Origin: Capitulum mitella
Taxonomy: Eukaryota; Arthropoda; Thecostraca; Pollicipedomorpha; Pollicipedidae
NCBI GenBank assembly: GCA_030062745.1
Contig: CP099850.1
Location: 8,058,538 to 8,122,537 of the forward strand
Direction of reading: 5' to 3'
DNA length: 64,000 bases
Shown here in pieces: positions 12,501 to 22,570 of this stretch. The translations under genes were made by a program, and so were the position numbers. The stretch's first letter is position 1. The number at the start of each line of letters is the position of its first letter. The notes under the pieces are model-generated. The model did no database searches and had not been told where the DNA came from. It was given only the letters and a program-made list of their open reading frames with translations.

Positions 12501-13383
12501 GCAGGTGCCGGCCAGCGCGCTGTCGCAGTTCTGCCGCGAGTTCCGCCAGAAGACCATCAGCAAGAGCAACCGGGCCGAGCTGCTGAAGGAGGTGCCGGCG
12601 CTGGACGGCTTTGTCGGCCTCTCGCTGCACGGCATCGCGCGCCGCCGCTGCCCGCTGTGCGCGGCCGAGGTGTTCAGCCCCGAGATGGTGGCGCACCTGG
12701 GCCAGGTGCACGGCCGCCAGCGGTGCCGCCGCTGCGCCCAGCTGGTGCCCGTCGGCCAGGTGGCGCTGCATCGGTGCGCCGGCCGGCCGGGCGCCGCCGC
12801 CGAGCCGCCGCCGCCGCCGGCTCCGCTACCGCCGCCGCCGGCTCCGCTACCGCCGCCGCCGGCGCCGGCGCCGCTGCCGCCGCCGTGGCCGACCGCCACC
12901 GCCGCCGGCGACGGCGCGCCCTGGGGCCCGGCGTTCGCCGGCAGTCGCTGGATGGCGCCCGGTAGCGGCGGCGGCGGCGGCGGCGAGCCCGGGCCCGGAG
13001 AGGCCGACCCCGACCAGCCGTCGGTCTCCGTCAAGACGGAACCGGCCGACGCCGACGGCGTCGTCTATTGCGACGACCCGGCGCCGGAGGACGCCGCCGG
13101 CATCGCCATCAGCGGCACCTGGAGCGAGCTGGCCGAGCCGCCGGCGCCGTCCGGGGCCGCTGCGGACGTTGAGGAGCCTCCGCCGGCCGGCGCGGATGCC
13201 GAGCCGGCGCCGACGGAGGAGACGGGCCCGCCGCCGGCGCAGTCGGAGGCCCCGGAAGAGGCGGCGGCGGCCGGCCAGGCCGAGGAGTCCGGACCGGCGG
13301 GCGCTCAGAGTCTGGCCGAGGCCACAAATTCGCACAGCGTGCTGCGCAATATGCTGGAGAATTTCAGAAAGCATCTCGAGTAA
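3375..13383 (+). CDS. BTB-zinc finger transcription regulator with alternative last exons (gene span)
   Basis: Common exons 3375-3554, 4221-4427 and 4832-4988 encode an N-terminal BTB/POZ domain (residues ~1-120, starting with an LRWDNH motif as in tramtrack/lola-type arthropod proteins) and a linker with a VVVKEEP sumoylation-like motif. Exon 3 ends in phase 1. Two downstream exons, 6911-9540 and 11420-13383, both open with two bases that complete an alanine codon, both carry zinc fingers and both end in their own stop. This is the one-BTB, many-zinc-finger-tails design of lola and tramtrack. The family dimerises through BTB and binds DNA through the fingers in the nucleus. An acceptor at 3365 shows at least one 5' untranslated exon upstream. 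The specific orthologue is not recognised. The domain call is firm; alternative splicing is inferred from phase and stop codons. Confidence 0.9.
4221..4427 (+). CDS. BTB gene exon 2 (C-terminal half of BTB domain)
   Basis: A CAG acceptor at 4218-4220 opens ANPGQHPIVIMRDIPYKD, followed by LLTFIYQGEVTV, the conserved end of arthropod BTB domains. The donor is GTAGGC after AAACAG. It is 69 codons in phase 0, so it joins exon 1 as FKQLLK-ANPGQHP, matching the family alignment. Confidence 0.9.
4832..4988 (+). CDS. BTB gene exon 3 (linker)
   Basis: The acceptor is ttcccag at 4825-4831. It encodes an acidic linker with EVVVKEEPCDQDEQ, a consensus SUMO acceptor (V-K-x-E). It ends AAC-G before GTGGGC, leaving phase 1, which is what both zinc-finger exons require. 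Confidence 0.8.
4989..6910. other. Intron 3 of the BTB gene (towards exon 4a)
   Basis: Mostly AT-rich with no recognisable gene. The last ~250 bases (6660-6910) become GC-rich and remain open in the frame of exon 4a, reading Pro/Ala-rich sequence, so a retained or alternative exon start here is possible. Confidence 0.5.
6911..9540 (+). CDS. BTB gene alternative last exon 4a: ten-finger zinc-finger tail
   Basis: A strong acceptor (ctctgtttcag, ending at 6910) opens CC-GTG-AGC, completing GCC with the G of exon 3. After a glycine/serine-rich stretch come about ten C2H2-like fingers (CPYC, CKAC, CARC, CDFC, CSKC, CPVC, CPYC, CRHC, CPVC, CPHC) spread over ~600 residues, separated by acidic linkers, then an Asp/Glu/Ala-rich tail to TGA at 9538-9540. 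Many fingers share a CPxCxKxM...RH...HP pattern. The reading frame stays open upstream through the intron back to 6343, so a longer version or internal start cannot be excluded. PolyA signals lie at 9939 and 9950. Function is inferred as the DNA-binding part of one isoform. Confidence 0.88.
9939..9955 (+). promoter_or_regulatory. PolyA signals for BTB isoform 4a
   Basis: Two AATAAA hexamers (9939-9944 and 9950-9955) lie 400 bases after the stop of exon 4a, so that exon can end a transcript by itself. Confidence 0.6.
10925..11175 (-). mobile_element. Interspersed repeat family A, inverted copy
   Basis: Reverse complement matches copies at 15327-15625, 41735-42090 and 43262-43440: shared GGTGTT..GAACACCA, TGCTCCAAAA-like, AGCTACATTATA-like, GCAAGCAAATGA and TTTAAACCAGTAT-like blocks in the same order. 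Short, with no coding frame. Confidence 0.7.
11336..11430 (+). repeat. Tandem repeat of the exon 4b splice acceptor
   Basis: About 2.5 units of ~38 bp, each with TGACA, TGCCGCAG (or TGCCGTA) and GCCGCCGA. The last copy is the real acceptor and exon start. Confidence 0.75.
11420..13383 (+). CDS. BTB gene alternative last exon 4b: four-finger zinc-finger tail
   Basis: Acceptor tgccgcag ends at 11419 and CT completes GCT with exon 3. It encodes an Arg/Pro/Gly-rich region, a Gly-Ile repeat block (about 11920-12190), then finger motifs CPFC...HYRRVH, CRAC...C, CPLC...HLGQVH and CRRC...C, a proline-rich stretch, a VKTEP sumoylation-like motif and an acidic tail ending TAA at 13381-13383. The finger module aligns with that of exon 4a in order and spacing. 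The acceptor lies at the end of a small tandem repeat of itself. A polyA signal, AATAAA, is at 13612. Confidence 0.85.
11920..12190 (+). repeat. Coding Gly-Ile minisatellite in exon 4b
   Basis: Repeated GGCGGTATTGGC-type units encode a long GGGIGG array with occasional Ser, Ala and Asp. It stays in frame and sits before the first finger. Confidence 0.8.
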
Positions 13384-14157
13384 CTCCATGGCAAAACGTT
13401 TTGTTCGGCCGTTGACTAGCACAGCGATGATCTGGGCCGAGTGTCGTAAATGTGTCGTTCGCGTTCGCGAAACCATTTCACTTCGATAGGAAAGCGTTGG
13501 TGTATTCCTTGGGTAGTTGGCAAGCTGGGTCTTCGTTCTGTGCCTAATGTGTTCTCGGTGTACACACGAGCTCGTGCTGCTGATTTACATGTTCGCCAGC
13601 TCGAAACTGTTAATAAATTCGTTGGTTCGGTACTCGACTGTCTGTCTTGCGACGGCATCAGCGTGGTCTCTGGCTCGACGACAGCAGAAGACAGCAGGAA
13701 GACAGCACAACACCGGGGCCATCTTGCAATCACGTGTAGTCGGCAGGCAGGCGAAACACATTTCAACATCACGCATAAATGTCGCGCACTGATCCACGCT
13801 TCGCATGAATCGAATTCGGTTCAGGACAATGCCACGGAATCAGTCCGACCCAAGCTCGGTACACGGCATCACAGATTAGGCAGCAACATCCGGCGGCTGC
13901 ACAGCCTGGACGGACTCTGCCCGGTCCACCGCACCGACCGGAAAAGCCCCCGATCGGCACACAGACCTACACCTCGCCCTCCGTCCGCCAAGAAACTGAT
14001 CAGCAACGTCTGTCCAGTAGAGATCTCCTTGACAGTGTTCAGTCTCAATGCAAACTGTCTGGTACCGACACCCAGTCCCACAGAAGACGTCCTTTCCAGC
14101 AAATCCACCGTCCGTCCTTTGTTCGTTCCGGTCCCCGGCGCCCCCCCCCCCCCCCCA
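13384..14157. other. Convergent 3' region between BTB gene and TXNDC15
   Basis: Holds the exon 4b polyA signal (13612) and a cytosine run at about 14141-14157. No polyA hexamer for TXNDC15 was found on the minus strand. Confidence 0.5.
13612..13617 (+). promoter_or_regulatory. PolyA signal for BTB isoform 4b
   Basis: This AATAAA is 229 bases after the stop of exon 4b and about 540 bases before the stop of the convergent TXNDC15 gene. Confidence 0.55.
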
Positions 14158-14509
14158 CTATTCCTCGTGTAGGTGCTGCTCTGCCTCGATCCACCAGTTT
14201 CGCACGGCGTCCGTGGCGCGGCGCCACAGTCGCAGCCGCGTGCTGCCGTACAGCGCGCAGGCGGCGATGAACAGCCAAGCGGCCACCAGGTACCAGTCCA
14301 GCCGACGCGTCGGCACCGACGGCAGCGGCCCGCCGAAGTCGGCCGACGTCACGTTCAGCGGCACGGCCGGCCGCAGCTGCGTCTGCACGCTCACGAATTC
14401 GGCCAGCAGCTGCAGCGTCGGCTCCGACTGGTTGAAACGCGCTTGCGGCCGCCCGTTGTGGAAGAGGATGACGGTCGGCACGGCGATGATGCCGAAGCGA
14501 GTGTTCAGA
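14158..14509 (-). CDS. TXNDC15: TXNDC15 last exon (end of thioredoxin fold, transmembrane tail)
   Basis: The acceptor is ctttccag. T completes AGT (Ser) with the previous exon, giving NGSLNTRFGIIAVPT with the conserved cis-proline VPT. A hydrophobic segment (DWYLVAAWLFIAACALYG) forms the single membrane helix. The stop is TAG at 14160-14158. Confidence 0.92.
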
Positions 14510-17469
14510 CTGGAAAGAACGAGGAGGTTAGCGGCTTAGTTCAACAACTACAAACGGGAAAACAAATGCTGGCAGCAGCAAGGGTACCTCCTGTCAACCT
14601 AATACATCCATCAACCTCACCTTGGAGATGGTGAACATCCATTTCTCCTATTCCCAGATCTCTTTTGATCAAGATCTCGTTGGAGTGGCCCTTTCGGCGC
14701 CGCGATATCTTAGGAACTAACCGTCCAATTTTGCTTCAAGATCTCCCCGCCAGTGACTTTTATACTCTCACAAAACGCTACATGCTGGGTAAATGGCAGA
14801 GGATGTGGGGACAAGACAGCAGTAGGAAAAGATGAACGCTATCAAGCCTGAGATAAGGAACTGGGAGTCATCTCTCCGAAACGCTAGCAAGGAAGAAATA
14901 ACTGACCCATCTCCGCGTTGGCCATACCAACAGCAAACGCAAATTTCGACTGAGCAACACAACAGATGTCCCCATGTTTGAGAAATGTGGCGATTTGTTA
15001 AGTGTGAGGCATGTGGTTGCCGATTGCATTCTGCTCCGTTCAGAAAGACAGACATTCTTTAGACGCCCCGCGACTCCGACATTGCTTGTAGGAGAATTTC
15101 CCGACAATGAGCCGGGTATCATAGTGCAGTTCTTACCTACGACGAGACTGGATGTCATTTGTTCTCCCCAACAGGCGCTAACTACTAAGTATATAAACTT
15201 CTCGATTAGATATCCGATGTGACCAGCGCAAAATGGCCGCGGTAGCCGAAACGCTGTGTAAAACTGAATCATCATCGAAAGGCAAGAGAAAAAAACCGTG
15301 GGGGTCACTGAGCCCCAGGACTTGAAAAGGTATTGCTTTTTGGTGTTGAAGAACACCAGAAAATATGTGCTCCAAAAATGTTTTATACTCCAAAAATATG
15401 ATATTGTGCCACCATCAAAAAGCTACATTATAACCATGTGGCCAAACTCCTAATTCTGCAAGCAAATGACTCTGTCTCCATTCAGTAAGATGTATGTATG
15501 TCATAACTGACTTAAATCAAGAATGCAAATTTAAACCAGTGCTACGCTTTGCAAAATTTTGTATTCCAAAACATAAATTATACCCCAATACCAAGAATGA
15601 AAATCACATTTCCAATCCTGGTGAGCCCCCACCCCGAATAGGGTTAAGCTGATGAGCACTGAATCCACACCTAAGAACCTAAGGTTGCCTGATTTTCAGG
15701 ACTGGAAAACATCACTTCTTTGTCTAGTGTGTACGCCCTGCTCCCTTCACACTGCTAGCTGACCTCTGTCCTACTCCCCTGACACCAATGGCCTCTGTCC
15801 TGCTCCACTGACACCAATGACCTCTGTCCTGCTTCCCTGACACCGCCGACTGACCTCTGTCTCGCTTCCCGGACACCGCTGATTGAGCCAGAACTCACTG
15901 ACCTGCCGTTCTCCAGTGCGTCCACAGCCAGCACCTGCAGGTCGGGGAACGCCCGGGGCACGGCGTTGACGTGCGGCGCGGCGGCCGCCGAAAACGGGCA
16001 CGTGCTGCCGTAGAACAGCACCAGCAGACAGGGCGCCGGCTGGCTGCGGGAACGCACCGTGGCGTCCGGCTGCAGCTCCTCGGACAGAGCGGTCGTGTTC
16101 ACCAGCTGGGCGACAGATGGCAGCACGGTCAGCCACTCACGGATAGGGGACTGGGCAAGGTAGGCAGACACGAGGTAGTGCGTACTTGAGAGCAGAATAA
16201 AAAAGGGATACTCTCGATACATTTGGAAAGAAGTGTGCACGTTGCAAGGACAATTAGAAACTGGAGAAAAGTGCTGGCAATGATCTTCTCCCCCCCCTTC
16301 CCCTCCTACATGCACTCCGAAAAAGAAGAAACGCAGATCCAAATGCTGAAAATACACCTGAGGGAGATGGCCACCATCATGCATAACAATTCTACGCGGA
16401 TGGATACAGAACATTCTGCCGCCACCCAAGACCAGCCCACCTTGACAGTCAGCTCCTCCTGGGTCCTGTTGAGCGGCATGCAGTTGCAGGTTTTGGACGT
16501 AGAGTTGGCCGTTGTGTTCTCAGACTTTACTTCTGGTGTTTCCACGCCGTCAACGACTATGACGTTCTGAAACCAAGACAACGGTGCTTGTATTTCGGAG
16601 TCACCGGGCAGTCCTCTGCAAGTCTGAGACACTTGTGGCACATCGCTTAATATCGGAGAAGCGTAAGCACACAAGACGGGAAGATATAAAACACACACTA
16701 CTACGGAGATTCTGAACCTTTCACAGGTCATAGGAACATCCCAATCTTCTGCGCGCACATTCGGAACCAAACCACTGTCCTAACCCACGCCACAGCAGGG
16801 CTGAACGTCACACGGCTATGATAGCGACGGCGGCGTCGGCTGAGCCATCAGACCATCAGACTCTCCTCCCCACCTACCTGGTTCCGTTCTTCCCGCCGTC
16901 ACGGCCGCCTCGCCGGAGGGGGTCGGGCCGCCGGCATGGCTGCTGGCCACGTCCGCCATGTCGTCGCCAGCCTTGCTGTTCAGCCACACCGAGCCGGCGG
17001 CGAACTCGTCATCGGTCAGAGACGGCGGCTGCAGCGTCGAAGTCGGAGAAAAGTTGGTTCGAAAGAAATGTAGTCACGCTGTTCATGCGAATTATTCACC
17101 GTTCCAAACACAACGCCTCGTGTCAAAACCTGTGGTACTCAGCTTCACAACAATAAGTCGAGGTGACCTCATGGGCAAACAATCGAAACAAGAAAATAAA
17201 CGAGAATAACGGATGCTGGGATAATTGTCGTTAAGGACGAATCCATGTTAATTTCCTTCAGCTCTGACGAAGCTCAAGCAAAGCAGGTTCTGTGGTTTTG
17301 CTCACTCTCATGCTCTCCAGCACTTGGCGTAAAGTGGGCTGCTGTGGACCTTCAGTGCCCTCTGGCAGGCCATCATGGAATGCGGGGGCAGAGTCATCCT
17401 CCCCCTCTTCGGCAGCAGGCTGTGCAGGTTCGGCCCAGCCACCCTCTGCTGACAGACCCTCCAACACCG
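14158..17469 (-). CDS. TXNDC15: Thioredoxin domain-containing protein 15 (partial gene span)
   Basis: Five exons on the minus strand: 17469-17306, 17028-16878, 16566-16441, 16150-15903 and 14509-14158. The conserved part reads LVLFYGSTCPFSAAAAPH, PRAFPDLQVLAVDALENG and TRFGIIAVPTVILFHNG, then PLPS and a membrane helix near the C-terminus. This is the order of TXNDC15, a single-pass thioredoxin-fold membrane protein of the ER that is needed for ciliogenesis in vertebrates. The active site has one cysteine (TCPFS), as in the family. The last three junctions keep phase. The join between 16878 and 16566 is off by one base in my model, and the signal-peptide exon was not found, so the N-terminal half is provisional. 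Confidence 0.88.
15327..15625 (+). mobile_element. Interspersed repeat family A, copy in TXNDC15 intron
   Basis: Contains GGTGTTGAAGAACACCAGAA, GTGCTCCAAAAATG, AGCTACATTATAACC, CTGCAAGCAAATGACT and TTTAAACCAGTGCTAC in the family order, ending TTTCCAATCCTGGT as in the 42 kb copy. Confidence 0.75.
15768..15903 (-). repeat. Tandem donor-like repeat beside a TXNDC15 donor
   Basis: Read on the minus strand, ~33-36 bp units GTCAGT/GTCATT...GCAGGACAGAG follow the real donor GTCAGT. At least one copy (AGAG-GTCAGT) looks like a usable donor. Confidence 0.7.
15903..16150 (-). CDS. TXNDC15: TXNDC15 exon with the redox-site region
   Basis: It encodes SPIREWLTVLPSVAQLVN through the TCPFS site to VDALENG, ending in phase 2 (AG). 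The donor GTCAGT is followed by a short tandem array of similar donors. Confidence 0.9.
16441..16566 (-). CDS. TXNDC15: TXNDC15 exon, pre-thioredoxin region
   Basis: It encodes NVIVVDGVETPEVKSENTT with several N-glycosylation sequons, then CNCMPLNRTQEELTVK. Both ends are in phase 0. It aligns with the N-glycosylated segment before the fold in other TXNDC15 proteins. A slightly longer 5' end is possible. Confidence 0.75.
16878..17028 (-). CDS. TXNDC15: TXNDC15 probable N-terminal exon
   Basis: It encodes PPSLTDDEFAAGSVWLN and a low-complexity stretch between a gctgcag acceptor and a GTAGGT donor. Only this frame is open, and it joins the previous exon in phase. Its 3' phase does not match the next exon as drawn, so a small exon or different acceptor is missing. 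Confidence 0.55.
17306..17469 (-). CDS. TXNDC15: TXNDC15 probable N-terminal exon
   Basis: The acceptor is gtgtttcag. It encodes AVLEGLSAEGGWAEPAQP and further acidic sequence to LRQVLESMR with a GTGAGC donor. Low-complexity acidic sequence is usual in this part of the family. Orthology rests on position and phase rather than on conserved residues. Confidence 0.55.
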
Positions 17470-18483
17470 CTGAAACACATGCAGCACTGGTCAGGTCGGT
17501 CCACATTGGAGGCCCCGAGATTCTGCTACGGCATAATCCACCAATCTGCGTAGGATAGGTTCGTTCCATATAAGAGATGGTATCACGATGATCATGTAGT
17601 TCCGGTAGATACTTATGTGTCTCATATAGGTGGCGATCAAAACGCCCACTCACAAGAGGACATCAGAGCCGGGGCACCCCACCGGTGACCCGATGCCACT
17701 GGCCAATCAAAAACAGTCCTGTGCTTCTGGAACTGTGATGTACACAAGATGGACTTTTGGTCATGGACGGGGGGGGGGGAATTAAAGAGATGGAGTTCAG
17801 GTACAGTTAGCAGGTGATACATTGTGTTCGAACCTATCGGCGACCGTACGACAATTGTGAAAACTGCACATAAAATTCTAGTGCCTGGGAAAATAATAAC
17901 GAAATGCGAATTTTGATCCTTTTCAGATCACCGACACCAAAAAACTTTTCATTCACGGGCTTACCTCAATATCACACGAACTACATCCAAAGCAAACAGA
18001 ATGCTGAAATGTTATGCCGACCAACTGTTTCTACTGCCAAAGTCAAGTAAATGAAAAAAAGACTTATATTGCTGCAATGAGCCCTGGACGTCTGTACTCG
18101 AAGAACGTGAGTGACAAAGTAACAGCTGTTCTTCTGACCATGGAACAGACTTAACATAAGCATTCCATGCCAATGTAGGGTCATGTTCATCAGTATTATG
18201 TGTACAGCTTTGCAGTAATATCATGAACTGCAAAAATCCTCCCAAAAACAAAAAAAAAATGTGACAGAGCCAAGAAATAAAGTATGTCCCCAAAGAAATG
18301 TGGCACTTGTCTTACGAACGGATGCACTGTTAAAGATAAACAAGTGGTTTTTTTCACATATTAGTGCACATGCATTGCACGTGCCACGGTATATCTTTGT
18401 CCCCAAAACGTTTATCGGTGCCCGAGTATGGCTTGATCAAAATCAAAATCGAGGAAAATCCACTGTGTCTTGAAAAGTTCGAC

Positions 18484-19045
18484 ACAACCAAATCTTCCCA
18501 ACGGATCCGCTCGAAGTTTGCACACCGCTTCGGTCTTAAAAGCCACGATGTCCCCAACGGACAATCAATTTGTCGCTGAATGCACAAATTCAGAGTTCAC
18601 GCAACGGCGAACAGTCTGAACGCTTCAGACCTGGGCGGGGCTACTCACTCGGCAAGACCAAAATCTGAAAGAACCCCAGCTAACATCGCCGCCATCGCGT
18701 CCCTTCGCCGCCACTGCAAAGAGTTCGAGCTGTCTAGGAATGAGTCATCTAGCATTCTGAAGAAGGCCTTAAAGCTACATCCATACCATACAGCTGTGTT
18801 CCGTAAACTCGAGCCTCAAGACATGGAGAAACGGACGATGATGTGTACGTGGTTTACCCACAAACTCGAGCAGACTTAGCTTCCTTAGCGATCTCTAGTT
18901 CACAGATGACACGACTTTTTTGCCGAGTAGCCATCTCAACTCAAAGAACAATCTGTACTGGGGAGAAATCACGCACGACATTGCACTCCACAGCAAGCCC
19001 GGCGGTCCCAGCGATCCCTATCGCTCAGTGTGTGAACGCTGTGAA
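18484..19045 (+). pseudogene. Decayed mariner-type transposase
   Basis: An N-terminal helix-turn-helix region (RFGLKSHDVPNGQSICR, an in-frame TGA at 18577-18579, then MHKF, SERTPANIAA, ILKKALKLHPYH) is followed, in another frame, by FTDDTTF, HLNSKNNLYWGE. This is the standard order of these transposases, with the first catalytic Asp in FTDD. The stop codon and frameshift make it inactive. The 3' half is missing. Confidence 0.75.
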
Positions 19046-19999
19046 TAAATTCGCCAAACGCATTCAGGTGTGTTTGAGCCACTGAGGTCAACATTTAGGG
19101 CATGTAATAAAACAGTTATAAAGTAAATACAAGACGACTTATCGTTATGGAATTGAGTGGGCTACACATGCAATGAATTTCAAATGTTTTGTGACAACAC
19201 GACGTTTTTAACGCAACACACAAAGAACTTATTGCCAAAGTTAAGTGTCACATTTTTTTCTAGGGCACCCTGCACAAAATCTTTTTATGAACCGATCTAT
19301 TCTAATCCAGTTGTACCTAAACATACATCTAGAAATCTCACTTGCTTCAAACAAGATGTAGACCAGCTACAATGATGAGGTTTACATATAGATACTACGA
19401 AATTCATTTCTGCCTAGTCACACAGACTTAGTCACTTACACACAGTGCACTAGGCCTTAGTGCACCGTAAAAAGTAAGTCAGATATGCACCACCCACGAC
19501 TCCTGGGAGGGGAGGCACACAGCCCCCTATGTTGTTTACTGACTGCGTCTAAACCACACACAGTGGGACCAAATAAACTTTCAATACCTGCCAGCCGAGT
19601 AATTTGCCAAATGTAATGCGAAAAGAATCGTATGTGTTGAATTTTACCGAGATTTTTAGACGCAAAATTGCACTTGACGGGCGATTTGCGGCCACACGCG
19701 ATGGGCGGCGCGCGGCGTGTCTTTTCCGGTAATGTAGCCATGACTGCAAGAAAAAAGCATACAAAAACGCACATTGTCTTGCAAGGAACTGAACACGTAA
19801 TCGAAAGGCATAAGTGCTGTGCCATTTCGGTCATCAGATTTACGAATGCAAATCTAATAGGTTGAATGTCTAATTTTGCTGAGAATTTAAAAGTCATTTC
19901 GTGAGTGAGATCGAACAGAGTCACAGACCATGACTGTTTGTCCACCACTGCTGTTACATTTTATGCACGAAGGCACCAAAATGGTACTAACCTAACAAA

Positions 20000-20055
20000 A
20001 AAATGCAACGGGTCGGTCCGCCGGGCGTCGCCGGCCGGGTCGGCTGCTGCCGGGT
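20000..20055 (-). other. Possible further 5' exon of TXNDC15
   Basis: A short CpG-rich island in an AT-rich region. On the minus strand it follows an atccag acceptor and reads EHPAAADPAGDARRTDP before a weak GTTGCA donor. Composition resembles the acidic N-terminal exons of TXNDC15, but nothing proves it. Confidence 0.25.
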
Positions 20056-21429
20056 GTTCACTGGATGAGTCCTGCTATTGTTCACCAAACTATAAGCAAT
20101 ACCAGATGTAAGGATTGTGCTGCAGGGCATGCATATGACTGGACAATGAAACAGCACAAGGAGAGAGGGAGAGAGAGCTGAATCTGGGTAGGAAAGAGTG
20201 GCCAAGAGTAAGAAAGCAATGTTAACATCTAATCATCACTGCCATATATATGGCCATAATTTCACAACTGGAAGCTCCAAATATCTAGGATAACTTTTAC
20301 TGTGTTTCTGGCATTGTTACAGATATGCCAAACTGTGATCTTTTGCCTGATACCAATGTCAACATTGTCTGTCAAGTGATATGCTTACTAGCACAGTTAG
20401 CAGCAGCCAGCCAAAAATTAATTTTGCTACCAGTTTTATCTGGTTAAAACCAGCTGGCACAAAAAGCTGGCAGAAAATAGCACAAAGTTGCAGAAAATAT
20501 TTCAGTGCAAATTTTTTATGGAGAGTCCTTTCATGCTTTTAATGACAAATGGTGAAATAACAACTATTTCTACATGTCAAAGTGTGAAATGTAGCCATTA
20601 GCAACTTACTTACAAAAACTGGCAGACATAAGTGATGGTAAACTAAAGACTGAAGCACTTCAAAAACAAAAAAGAAAAATAAGTTCTGATTTACTTGTTG
20701 AACAGCACCACAGAAAAGGGTGTCTAGTGGCTACATTTGCAGTCGCAGAGATGAATCTGATTTAGAAAAGTTTATCAAAACAACTATGAGAAATACTTAA
20801 CATTTTATTGGCATAGTTTTTAACTATTATTCCAGCAGTTATTCAATCAGCAACATGCTACTCATAAATCAGGGTAAAACACATACTGCTCCAAATCATA
20901 CTAGCAAATGTGGTATTAAAAGTCACAGGGTTCCAACATATTCCTAAGGTTAAAACAGAAAAAAGTTTCCAAAATTAAGGGCAATGCTAAGGTTTAGGTA
21001 TACACCAACACAATTCTGTCTGTATGCTAGTTATATTTTACTTCACAGTTGTGCTCTGTCCTTCTCAGTTTCAATGCATAAGATTTTCACTGAAAGGTTG
21101 GGAGCAATTTGCAGAGAGTATCTTGTCTGCAGCAGGTCAGTTCATGCTTAATGTGATGGGTTTTGTAATAAAATGTTCTGCTTTGAAGAGTTCTTTTCAC
21201 AACATTGAACTATTTATGAGTAAAAGTAGAATAAACACCATTTTCCTTGTTCCATCTAGCATGACAAAATAATTTCTCCACATTATGCCATTTTATACCA
21301 TTTTATGCCAGTTCTAATCTGATGATGACAAGGGCATCATACAGTTTTCAGCCCTTAACTTTGACATTTTCATAACATGTTGTATCACAGGTCAGCATAA
21401 GAGTCAAATTTCACATCCTGAGACAAGGT

Positions 21430-21755
21430 GGCTAAATTCACCAGTTGGGTGTCAAGGATATACATATCAATTCATGCTACTGGATTGCCCTGCTGTTCAG
21501 CTTTCTGGCAGCTGTATTGCTCCTCCCCTTATCTGACAGCAACCAATGAGCACTGAGCAGAGGACATTGCCAGGCTGTTTTTAACTGCCACAGGCAATAC
21601 AAGTTGGACAGGCAGGTCTGGATGCATGAAGGGCACAAACATCGATGAAGAGATGGCCAATAATCAATGGTGGCAATTCAGAGCCATGGTAGGAACAAGT
21701 CTGACAGTATGAATTCCAATCTACATCCTTGACACCTAACTGATTGAATTTAGCC
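21430..21755. mobile_element. MITE, family B, copy 1
   Basis: 326 bp bounded by ~30-bp terminal inverted repeats: left GGCTAAATTCACCAGTTGGG then TGTCAAGGAT; right end complementary. It aligns over its length with the copy at 56378-56702. No coding capacity. Confidence 0.85.
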
Positions 21756-22570
21756 ACACTGTCCTGAGATGAGAAAGACATGCCATTAGAATCATTTACC
21801 TCTAGTTTCTGAGGCACAAGGGTGAATTTAATCCCCACAAGCTATCAGAGGTGATGGAAGTCCCCAAGCAGTACTGGGATATGGTTTCAGTCAAGGTTTA
21901 AGTCAGCCTAGGTCATGTCAGCACACAACTACCTTGAAAGGTCTGATAAGCAGTCAACCAACTAAATGTAAGCAATAACTACAATGAATAATATTACAAT
22001 GGCCCTTGACCTTCTCTGACCTTGCATGTAGAAATACAGTGGCTGCCTGACATACCCACAGCCAAAGGGTGGCCTGGAGGGCCTGGGGCTCCCCCTTAGG
22101 CATGCATTTTTTGTAAAAACCATTACACATCACCTTCCTGGCCCATGGATTTCATATGATTTCAGTTCACAATGAGCTCCAGGTCCCCCTTAAGAAAATC
22201 CTGGCTGCACCCCTGCTGCCTGATGAAATAAGCTTCACCCACCTAAGCTACATACATGACAAGGGATATGGCTATGGCACATGATGCAAAACAGCCAAAT
22301 AAGGATAAAGTGATGACAATGGAAAAACATGGGCAGGTGAGTGCAAAAATACTTACCAACAACCACGAGGGTTCTTAAGAGGATGCACATCGCAATGCAA
22401 ATCTATTGCTACTGTGGTTTCACACCACTTGAAATCCCCATAACCACATCATTACAGCATATCAGGTAAACAGGTGAATTTTCGTTCAGCTGAGAACAAC
22501 ACACCTACAACTCAAGTATGCTCATCGGATGGGAAATAAACTACAAATGCTACTGGGCTACAGACAACCC

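Noticed and set aside
13450-14172. 240-codon plus-strand frame between BTB and TXNDC15
   Set aside because: No recognisable domain, runs into a cytosine homopolymer and the TXNDC15 stop region; likely 3' untranslated sequence.
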